From Solimonas sp041612095 (GTDB taxonomy: Bacteria > Pseudomonadota > Gammaproteobacteria > Nevskiales > Nevskiaceae), in assembly GCA_041612095.1 (NCBI GenBank), contig JBFJJW010000064.1, positions 1 through 14,828 of the forward strand: a stretch of 14,828 nucleotides of DNA, written 5' to 3'. Below, piece by piece: positions 1 to 5,337 of this stretch (the stretch's first letter is position 1; the number at the start of each line of letters is the position of its first letter). The translations under genes were made by a program, and so were the position numbers. Under the pieces are notes generated by a model, which saw only the letters and a list, made by a program, of their open reading frames with translations, was not told the origin of the DNA and searched no databases.

Positions 1-414
1 GGCAAGCGGCGCCCAGGTGATGCGGTGCAAGGTGACCTGGCCGTCCGCGCCGGTCGTCTGGCCCTCCAGCACCATGCTGCCTTCGCGCAGCCCTCCCTCA
101 AGGCGCAACAGCAAACCGGTGTTATCAACCCAGGTCTGGTGCCAGAGCTTGCGACCAGCATCGTAGATGTTGAGACTTTCACCGCGATAGCCGCCGGCGG
201 TCTCGTAGCGCTCATGAAGTACGCAGCCGTCGTACTCCGCTGCTATGTGGTTGACCCCCGCGGGCTTCCCATCTGGCTTGGTCACTACCCAGTCACCCAG
301 CCAGAAGTCGAACGCCCGGTGCGCCGGTGTATCGCAGGCAGCGGCGGCAGATGCAGGCGCACAGGCGGCGGCGCACAGAATGATCGCGGTCAACAACGCA
401 ATGGGTCTGTTCAT
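1..414 (-). CDS. DUF1579-like secreted protein, C-terminus cut by window edge
   Basis: The frame starts at ATG 412-414 on the minus strand and runs open off the left edge, giving 138 codons. The N-terminus is a clear signal peptide (MNRPIALLTAIILCAAACAPASA), so export to the periplasm is expected. The mature part begins with Cys, then His and FDFWLGDWVV, followed by an EYDGCVLHERYE segment, a SLNIYD segment and WHQTWVDNTG. This is the layout I associate with DUF1579-type lipocalin-like proteins, whose ligand and function are mostly unknown. A strong ribosome site (AGGAG, spacing 6) precedes the ATG. The gene lies 24 bases behind the small lipoprotein at 439-837 and is probably the last or a late gene of the same minus-strand operon. 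The missing end should be some tens of residues. The family call is recognition by pattern, not by search. Confidence 0.75.
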   Translation of the reverse strand, partial: MNRPIALLTAIILCAAACAPASAAAACDTPAHRAFDFWLGDWVVTKPDGKPAGVNHIAAEYDGCVLHERYETAGGYRGESLNIYDAGRKLWHQTWVDNTGLLLRLEGGLREGSMVLEGQTTGADGQVTLHRITWAPLA

Positions 415-438
415 TCTCCGCTCCTCTTTTCGGTACGG

Positions 439-837
439 TTAAGGCTGCCTGGCGACAACGAGTGTGGCCACATACTCGTTCGCGGTGGCCTGATGAGTCG
501 ACACCGGATACGGCGCCAACTCCAGCAAGGTCACGGTGTAGTTCATATACGTAGCAACCTCGGCACCCGGCAGCGTAAGTGTGCGGGTCGCCAACTCGGC
601 GCCGTCCTTGGCCAGTCGCAGCGTGATCGTCGCTTGGCCTGCCTGCACACATTGCACATCACTGGGGCAGCGTGAGTCTTCGTTGATCGCGGCGAAGCGC
701 AGCGTCAGTTGCTCGCCGTCAATCGTTCGCTCGGTTGCGTAGGCCAGCTTGAACCCTTCATCCAGCTGCGGATGTCGTGACTCTCCGCTGGAGCAGCCAC
801 TCAGCAAGACTACCGCCGCTAGCGCCAGATACTTCAT
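439..837 (-). CDS. Small lipoprotein with conserved Cys pair, unknown function
   Basis: This 132-residue protein has a textbook type II signal peptide: a hydrophobic run ending in the lipobox L12-S13-G14-C15, followed by Ser-Ser-Gly. It should be a lipid-anchored envelope protein. The mature part is predicted to be mostly beta strands. Its most distinctive stretch is NEDSRCPSDVQCVQAGQA (about residues 52-69), with Cys57 and Cys63 likely forming a disulfide. I have a general memory of this DSRCP-x-x-V-x-C-x-x-AG pattern in small secreted proteins of several Gram-negative phyla, but I know no function. A GGAGAGG ribosome site precedes the ATG. It lies 30 bases after the GNAT gene and 24 bases before the DUF1579-like gene, so it is likely co-transcribed with both. 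Confidence 0.8.
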   Translation of the reverse strand: MKYLALAAVVLLSGCSSGESRHPQLDEGFKLAYATERTIDGEQLTLRFAAINEDSRCPSDVQCVQAGQATITLRLAKDGAELATRTLTLPGAEVATYMNYTVTLLELAPYPVSTHQATANEYVATLVVARQP

Positions 838-867
838 GGGCCTCTCCGGAAACGGTGAACGGCTGAC

Positions 868-1338
868 TCAAGACATCGGCACGGCATGGGTTGCGGCGTC
901 GGGCGGCAGATCCGCATAGACCGCTGGAGCATAGCGCTCCATGAAACGCTGTGGCTTATGTAGCGGCGTAAAGCCGAACTGCGCGTACAGGCCATGGGCA
1001 TCCGCCGTGGCCAGTGTGAAGCGGCGCAGTCCCTGCAGTTCGGGATGCGCGATCACGGCATGCATCAGTTGCTTGCCGTAGCCCTTGCCGCGTTGCGTGG
1101 GAAGCACAAACACGTCCACCAGGTTGGCGAAGGTGGCGTAATCAGAAATGACCCGCGCAAACGCAATCTGCTGGCCGTCCAGATAGCCGCCAAAGCACAG
1201 TGAGTGCCGCAGTGACTTCTGCACGGTGCTCAGCGGTATGCCTTGTGCCCAGCCTGAATGCCCCGTCAGAAAGCGATGGATGAGCGGTACATCCAGCTCA
1301 TTGGTGTCCGTAGAGATTCTGAGCGCCAATCCACTCAC
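868..1338 (-). CDS. GNAT family N-acetyltransferase
   Basis: The 156-residue protein is a single GNAT domain. The acetyl-CoA binding signature is visible as VFVLPTQRGKGYGKQLM (about residues 76-92), where R83-x-x-G86-x-G88 forms the pyrophosphate loop. The downstream LATADAHGLYAQFGF and the closing RFMERY are typical of the GNAT subgroup that starts with STD-x-x-x-LDVxLIHRFL and carries SLCFG in strand 2. Members transfer an acetyl group from acetyl-CoA to a primary amine; the substrate here is unknown. The start is GTG at 1336-1338, one base after the SPFH gene's stop (TGA-A-GTG). There is no convincing ribosome site of its own, so translation is probably coupled to the upstream gene. It is cytoplasmic, unlike its exported neighbours. 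Confidence 0.88.
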   Translation of the reverse strand: MSGLALRISTDTNELDVPLIHRFLTGHSGWAQGIPLSTVQKSLRHSLCFGGYLDGQQIAFARVISDYATFANLVDVFVLPTQRGKGYGKQLMHAVIAHPELQGLRRFTLATADAHGLYAQFGFTPLHKPQRFMERYAPAVYADLPPDAATHAVPMS

Positions 1339-1339
1339 T

Positions 1340-2149
1340 TCAGTTGACGCTCACGACCGGGCTCACCGAGCCGCCGATGATGAACGTGCACTTTGCGTTC
1401 TTCTCAGTGCACACAGCAGACTGCATCTTGATGCGCTCCATCTCCACGAACTGAGCCGGACTCAGGTTCATGGCGTTGCGGTAGGCGTTGTCTGCCTCGG
1501 CACGGCTTTGCTCGGCGGCCTTGCGGCTTTGCTCGGCGAGATCGCGCTTATGCTCGGTGAGCACGCGCTGCTCCTGTTGCGCCGTTTCCACACGCTGGTT
1601 ACGCACCGCATCCGGTGGATTGGCCTTGCCCACCGTAATCTTCAGCAGCCGAACCGGCAGCTGGGTTTCCTTAAGGTATTGAGCGACCTCCTGGGTGACC
1701 TCCGCATCAATCTCCTCAATCGCCGTGGTCTGAATCGCGGTTTCGTTCATGCCGTGCTTCTTCACGGCCGACCGCACGCGATTGAAGAACTCCTGCTCCA
1801 CGTTGTTCTCATACCAGTACTGGCCAAAGTCCCGCACCAGCGCCACCGGGTCGATGACCTGCAGCCGGATAATGGCGTGAAAATCCAGCGGCACACCGTC
1901 GCTGGACATCAGATCACTGAAGTTGCCGTCGTACTGCTGCGGAAACATGTTGACGTAGATCTTCTGCGTGGACAGCCATGCATACGTCAGACCCGGCAAC
2001 ACCGGCTCCTCCCGCACACCGCCGTGACCAAAGAACCAGGGCTTGTCGATCAGCACGGCCTGCTGGCCAGCATCTGGCGAGACCACGGTGCAGCCGGCGG
2101 ACGCGGCAAGCAACAACGCGGCCAGCGGAAGGCGATACAAAGGCGTCAT
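1340..2149 (-). CDS. SPFH/prohibitin-like domain protein, probable lipoprotein
   Basis: From ATG 2147-2149 this gives 269 residues. That start has an AGGAG site (2156-2160, spacing 6). A longer frame to 2197 is open but would place 16 odd residues before the signal sequence. The N-terminus MTPLYRLPLAALLLAASAGC has a hydrophobic core and a possible lipobox (S17-A18-G19-C20). The region at about residues 30-180 looks like an SPFH (band 7/prohibitin) domain: a QAVLIDKPW start, the DGVPLDFHAIIRLQVIDP strand pair and EEIDAEVTQEV before the coiled coil. Residues 182-225 are Gln/Glu/Arg/Ala-rich and should form a coiled coil used in ring or scaffold assembly. Two late cysteines (C247, C254) could form a disulfide. 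SPFH proteins scaffold membrane complexes and proteases. Here the anchor would be a lipid rather than the usual transmembrane helix. It leads the operon with GNAT. Confidence 0.8.
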   Translation of the reverse strand: MTPLYRLPLAALLLAASAGCTVVSPDAGQQAVLIDKPWFFGHGGVREEPVLPGLTYAWLSTQKIYVNMFPQQYDGNFSDLMSSDGVPLDFHAIIRLQVIDPVALVRDFGQYWYENNVEQEFFNRVRSAVKKHGMNETAIQTTAIEEIDAEVTQEVAQYLKETQLPVRLLKITVGKANPPDAVRNQRVETAQQEQRVLTEHKRDLAEQSRKAAEQSRAEADNAYRNAMNLSPAQFVEMERIKMQSAVCTEKNAKCTFIIGGSVSPVVSVN

Positions 2150-2155
2150 AGCCAA

Positions 2156-2160
2156 CTCCT
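2156..2160 (-). promoter_or_regulatory. Ribosome binding site fixing the SPFH gene start
   Basis: AGGAG on the minus strand lies 6 bases ahead of ATG 2147-2149. It supports that codon over the upstream in-frame ATG at 2195-2197 and makes the signal peptide start at residue 1. Confidence 0.7.
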
Positions 2161-2236
2161 GACTCGATGAATGTTCTACGTAGTGTGGCGAACCCACCGC
2201 TTCCGCGACGGCCGCGCACTGACGGTCTTAGCCTGG

Positions 2237-2797
2237 CTAGCCATGACAGAAGGCGTAGTAATCCGCCTGGTAGTTCACGACGCCACCCCACACGCCAAAC
2301 TCGACGGCGTCGTAGGGTTTGGACGTCGTGAAGCTGAACTTGTTCTTGGCTCCGCCCGAGACGATATTGGCGCTGACCACATTGAGTGAGAAGACGTTCT
2401 CTTCCTGCAGAGATCCGCTCAGGTAGGTTCTGATCACAAGTTGCTCGGCCACCTGAAGATAGGGGTCGCCGGTGATGCCGACGATTGCAGCGGCCGTTGA
2501 TCCGCCGCCATACACCACACCTGGCTGCGCAGTTGCTCGCACGCCCGCGAAGCCCGCTGCAACGCCGGGCGCCAACAATGTACCAGCAGTGTCGGTGTCG
2601 CCATCTATCGCAGCTTCGAGATTGCTGGCGCTGCAGCCAGCACAGTTGCTTTGTGACACACCGACTGTGGTGCCGCCGCCCGATATCGTTGCGCACCGGG
2701 CGGTGCCGTCGACATCGGGGCCGGAGTTGCCACTACCGCCCCCTCCGCCACAGGCACTCAACGCTACAGCGCAGATCGCCAACCATCGATTGTTCAT
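2237..2797 (-). CDS. Gly-rich lipoprotein, unknown secreted beta-sandwich type
   Basis: The start is ATG 2795-2797, with a very strong GGAGGGGG site; an ATG four codons upstream falls inside that site and is rejected. The 186-residue product begins with a type II signal peptide ending in lipobox L13-S14-A15-C16, followed by GGGGGSG, a flexible tether common behind lipid-anchored cysteines in environmental proteobacteria. The next part has three more Cys (C35, C52, C55 in SNCAGC), then SNLEAAIDGDTDTAGTL. The latter resembles the Asp-Gly-Asp-x-x-T surface loop of secreted galactose-binding-like or discoidin-like beta-sandwich domains. The C-terminus closes with YYAFCHG. I do not recognise a named family. 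The gene precedes the SPFH gene by 87 bases and may share its transcript. The likely location is the inner face of the outer membrane or the cell surface. Confidence 0.75.
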   Translation of the reverse strand: MNNRWLAICAVALSACGGGGGSGNSGPDVDGTARCATISGGGTTVGVSQSNCAGCSASNLEAAIDGDTDTAGTLLAPGVAAGFAGVRATAQPGVVYGGGSTAAAIVGITGDPYLQVAEQLVIRTYLSGSLQEENVFSLNVVSANIVSGGAKNKFSFTTSKPYDAVEFGVWGGVVNYQADYYAFCHG

Positions 2798-2914
2798 GTC
2801 CCCCTCCATACATCTTTAGTAATTAGCCACGATCTGGTCGCCATGGCTTGTCCAAACGGGAAGGATAGCTGCCTCCAACTCTCAAGCGCAGCCTGCACCA
2901 GCGCTTCCCCTGAT

Positions 2915-3253
2915 TCAGCGCAGCGGGATGGACCGCTCGCTTAGGACGATCTTGTTGCCGCTGGCATCAAAGCGAACAAACTCCTGCCGACCATTGCGGC
3001 AGCGGACGAAGACCGGGTTCACTACGCCGCCCGATTCCGTCAGGCACTCCTCTTTCGAGCGCGGCTGCACCGTAATCCATTGCGGCTGCATCTGGCTCAA
3101 GCCCTTGGTGAGCCCTTCTCCCACCGCTTCGCCGACGCCGGCGCCGAACTCGCCGACCGCCTTGCCGGCTGCACGGGCGGAGGTGTCAGCCCCAGAGGGG
3201 CTCGCGGCAAGCAGCGCGACGGCCGTTGCCACTGCATAGGCCAAGAGTTTCAC
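2915..3253 (-). CDS. Small secreted protein with glycine-zipper-like segment
   Basis: I choose GTG 3251-3253 as the start: GGAG (3262-3265) sits 8 bases ahead, and the product then begins with a normal signal peptide (KLLAYAVATAVALLAASPSGA, likely cleaved before DTSA). The in-frame ATG at 3269-3271 has a poor ribosome site and would add six residues ahead of the Lys. The product has 112 residues. Residues about 26-50 (ARAAGKAVGEFGAGVGEAVG) repeat small residues every three to four positions, a glycine-zipper-like helix that could pack against membrane or itself. The second half carries two cysteines (EEC and FVRCRNG), probably a disulfide, and a strand-rich QEFVRFDASGNKIVL end. No family recognised. 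It is downstream of the DUF6868-like gene by 161 bases and may have its own promoter. Confidence 0.65.
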   Translation of the reverse strand: MKLLAYAVATAVALLAASPSGADTSARAAGKAVGEFGAGVGEAVGEGLTKGLSQMQPQWITVQPRSKEECLTESGGVVNPVFVRCRNGRQEFVRFDASGNKIVLSERSIPLR

Positions 3254-3261
3254 GTTATTGA

Positions 3262-3265
3262 CTCC
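3262..3265 (-). promoter_or_regulatory. Ribosome binding site favouring a GTG start
   Basis: GGAG on the minus strand lies 8 bases ahead of GTG 3251-3253. The upstream ATG 3269-3271 lacks an equivalent site. This decides the start of the small glycine-zipper-like protein. Confidence 0.5.
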
Positions 3266-3290
3266 GTCCATAGAGCGCTACCGCCCACGC

Positions 3291-3319
3291 CCTATGCTGC
3301 CTTAGCCGCACTTTGTCGA
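3291..3319 (-). promoter_or_regulatory. Candidate sigma70-type promoter for the small secreted protein
   Basis: On the minus strand TCGACA (3314-3319, five of six to the -35 consensus) and CATAGG (3291-3296, three of six to -10) are separated by 17 bases. Transcription would begin about 30 bases before the GTG start. The weak -10 box keeps this tentative. Confidence 0.3.
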
Positions 3320-3386
3320 CTACTGGCCATTCGGACAGGACCGGGGAGCGGCGCCTGAGTCCGCAACTGCCGTGACCGGAAGCAAG

Positions 3387-3399
3387 CGGCCGCAGGCCG
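3387..3399 (-). terminator. Possible weak terminator hairpin after the DUF6868-like gene
   Basis: CGGCC-TGC-GGCCG forms a five-pair G/C stem 16 bases beyond the DUF6868-like stop on the minus strand, followed by CTTGCTT rather than a clean U tract. It could partly separate that gene from the small secreted-protein gene downstream. Confidence 0.25.
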
Positions 3400-3414
3400 T
3401 CGGTGTCCGCCGTG

Positions 3415-3657
3415 TCAGCTGATGATGAGCAACGCCAGATATGGCACGAGGTTGAGGAGCAATACGCCCGCCTTGTACACCGCCATGGCGGCATAGTGAA
3501 TGGCGTCGAACTGGCCCTCGGATAGGCGAAACCAGCGGCTGTGTAGCTTGTACAAGCCGTCATGCGCGAGGGTGAATACTGCAAACCACAGCAGCAGTAC
3601 ACCGTAGTTCAGTGCCAGGCACCAGAGCAGAACATCCTGCAGCGCAGCCATACTCAT
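3415..3657 (-). CDS. DUF6868-like two-helix inner membrane protein
   Basis: This 80-residue protein has two hydrophobic segments, about residues 8-30 (LLWCLALNYGVLLLWFAVFTLA) and 58-79 (VYKAGVLLLNLVPYLALLII). A charged loop between them contains LYKLHSRWFRLSEGQFDAIHY. The pattern of a Trp-Cys early helix, then HDGLYKLHSRWF-x-LSE, then AVYKxxVLLxNLVPYLAL matches what I know as DUF6868, small membrane proteins of unknown function in proteobacteria. Length fits. The ATG at 3655-3657 has a GGAGG site; an ATG two codons later is possible. It follows the sulfatase-like gene by 99 bases on the same strand and may be a read-through partner or an independent unit. Confidence 0.8.
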   Translation of the reverse strand: MSMAALQDVLLWCLALNYGVLLLWFAVFTLAHDGLYKLHSRWFRLSEGQFDAIHYAAMAVYKAGVLLLNLVPYLALLIIS

Positions 3658-3756
3658 AAGGCCTCCGGTGTGTAGCCGAACGTGGAATCAGCATACGCCC
3701 CGGCAGACGTCGCGGCCACCCAGCACGCTTGACCGCTATCTCCGCGTGCCGGCGCG

Positions 3757-5205
3757 TTACTCGGCCTGCTCCAGCATCAGCGCCCGCACCATCGACATAT
3801 GGTCGAAATACGCCAGCGCTTCCTGTGTCGGCGTCGCCTTGTCCAGAACACGGGCCTTGTACAACTCCAGCGTCAGGGCCTGCACCTCGGGATTGCTTGG
3901 CTCCGCGTAGTAGGCCCAGTCGATCAGGTGCAAGGCCAGCTGTGAATGCTGCTCCGCAGTCTTGCGCACGTTGGCCAGATAAGGCGCCATGCCGCCGGCC
4001 ATCGCCACCAGCGCCTGCCCCTGGTCGTGCAGCGAGGCTGGCGACCAATGCGAGGGCACGTCGTCCCACCAGCCTGCGTATTGCTTGAGCAGCATCTGCG
4101 CGATGTCGCGCGGCGTCACGTACTCGATGCTCAGGCTCGGCGCACTGGCGAACGGCTCTGGCCAGGTGATCGACTGAATGATCTGATCATGGGTCAGTCC
4201 GCGGTTGAGGCCAGCAAACACTTCCGTGGTGATGTGCTCGAAGGCTGCGGCCAGCAGATTGAAGTTGTCACTGATGGTCGCGGCATCGCTGATCGGCGCG
4301 CCGTGCGCCGGCAGCAGATGCTCGGCACCCAGCGCCGCCATCTCGCGCAAGGCGGCTGTCCAGTCTTCGACATAGCGCTGTGAGCGCTTGCCATTTCCGG
4401 CGTTGGGCAGAAAGCCCTGATAGTAGTCGGCGCTGACCAGCGCCTTGCGTCCCGGCACCCAGACATAGAGCTGGTCGTCGGTCTCGCCCCGATGATGCTT
4501 GAGCACGAAGGTTTCACCGCCGATCTCAAGCGTCAGCTCGTCGCGGAACAGGCGCGTCGGCCAGACGATGTCGGCTCGCGACTTCGGCAGCTCGTCCACC
4601 GGCTGGCTCATGTACTTCGCGAGCGACCCACGCAGACGGATGTAGCGGTCAAAGCGCGCTTCGATGGCCTCCTGCGCAATGATCTGCGGTTGCTCGCCCG
4701 CCTCGACGAAGGCCCAGGTGCCGTAGGCGTGATCCACATGGCCGTGGGTGTAGATGATCGTGTGCACCGGCTTGTCGCTGAGCTTGCGGATCGCCTCCAG
4801 CAACGCGGGACCGCCGGGGCCGTAGCCGGTATCGACGACGACCAGACCCTCTGCCGTTTCGAATACCGCTGAATTCACGATCGGCAGGCGCACCAGCCAG
4901 GTCCTGGGTGCGACCTCGATCGTCTTGGTTTTCTTGCGAACGTCCTCAATCGCATCTGCATTGCGCGAGAACATGTGCATTGCCGCATCACGCGAGCTTT
5001 CGCCACCGAAAGTGTCGCCCGCGATGAACCGTAGCAACAGACTCGGGTGTTCGAGAATCAGGCGCAGGCGGCCGCGATCTATCCGCGCCTGCGAGAACAC
5101 CGGCCCAAGGTCGGCCTCGTCTGCGGGAGGCTCCACCTTGGGAGCACCGCCGCCGCAGGCAGCCAGAAGTATCGCCAAGCACAGCACCGCCGATTTGCGA
5201 CTCAC
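3757..5205 (-). CDS. Alkyl-sulfatase-like metallo-beta-lactamase-fold lipoprotein
   Basis: From GTG 5203-5205 (AGGGGG at 5211-5216, spacing 5) the product has 482 residues. It begins with a type II signal peptide with lipobox L14-A15-A16-C17 and a GGG tether, so it is a lipid-anchored envelope enzyme. Residues about 97-305 are a metallo-beta-lactamase fold: VVDTGYG, then THGHVDH (T153-H159; ligands H154, H156, D158, H159), HHRGETDD (237-244), SADYYQGFLPNAGN (259-271) and LLPAHG (H301). The C-terminal part (about 325-460), with NRGLTHDQII and YVTPRDIAQMLLKQYAGWWDD, matches the alkyl sulfatase dimerisation domain of SdsA1/BDS1-type enzymes. These hydrolyse alkyl sulfate esters with two zinc ions. 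Asp260 sits where classical alkyl sulfatases have Glu, so the substrate may differ. It is divergent from the receptor operon at 5338. An ATG at 5229 is an alternative start; the frame to 5292 is excluded by the promoter. Confidence 0.85.
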   Translation of the reverse strand: MSRKSAVLCLAILLAACGGGAPKVEPPADEADLGPVFSQARIDRGRLRLILEHPSLLLRFIAGDTFGGESSRDAAMHMFSRNADAIEDVRKKTKTIEVAPRTWLVRLPIVNSAVFETAEGLVVVDTGYGPGGPALLEAIRKLSDKPVHTIIYTHGHVDHAYGTWAFVEAGEQPQIIAQEAIEARFDRYIRLRGSLAKYMSQPVDELPKSRADIVWPTRLFRDELTLEIGGETFVLKHHRGETDDQLYVWVPGRKALVSADYYQGFLPNAGNGKRSQRYVEDWTAALREMAALGAEHLLPAHGAPISDAATISDNFNLLAAAFEHITTEVFAGLNRGLTHDQIIQSITWPEPFASAPSLSIEYVTPRDIAQMLLKQYAGWWDDVPSHWSPASLHDQGQALVAMAGGMAPYLANVRKTAEQHSQLALHLIDWAYYAEPSNPEVQALTLELYKARVLDKATPTQEALAYFDHMSMVRALMLEQAE

Positions 5206-5262
5206 CTGTTCCCCCTGATCCGATCGCATGATTTTTCCGGTGGCTTTGCGTGCTCCACTCTG

Positions 5263-5292
5263 GTCATAACTAGATGCTTCGACGCCAGTCAA
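5263..5292 (-). promoter_or_regulatory. Candidate sigma70-type promoter for the sulfatase-like gene
   Basis: On the minus strand TTGACT (5287-5292, five of six to consensus) and TATGAC (5263-5268, four of six) are 18 bases apart. Transcription would start near 5256, leaving about 50 bases of leader to GTG 5205. It overlaps the leader of the divergent receptor gene, so a regulator bound here could control both directions. Confidence 0.45.
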
Positions 5293-5324
5293 TCAGCAAT
5301 AGCAGACAGCGTCGTACACCGTTT

Positions 5325-5329
5325 GGAGG
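5325..5329 (+). promoter_or_regulatory. Ribosome binding site fixing the TonB receptor start
   Basis: GGAGG lies 8 bases ahead of ATG 5338-5340. It places the start directly before a signal peptide and rejects the in-frame extension back to 5047, which overlaps the divergent gene and encodes no signal sequence. Confidence 0.85.
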
Positions 5330-5337
5330 AGAGCTGG

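Noticed and set aside
1226..2170. 314-codon plus-strand frame opposite the SPFH and GNAT genes
   Set aside because: It is antisense to two recognisable genes and has Leu/His/Arg-biased shadow composition.
2884..2906. Inverted repeat AAGCGC/GCGCTT with 11-base loop, considered as terminator after the small secreted protein
   Set aside because: The stem is only six pairs with a large loop and is not followed by a U tract on the minus strand.
5047..5337. In-frame N-terminal extension of the TonB receptor, overlapping the divergent gene
   Set aside because: It has no signal peptide, reads antisense through the sulfatase-like gene, and ATG 5338 has a strong GGAGG site followed directly by a signal peptide.
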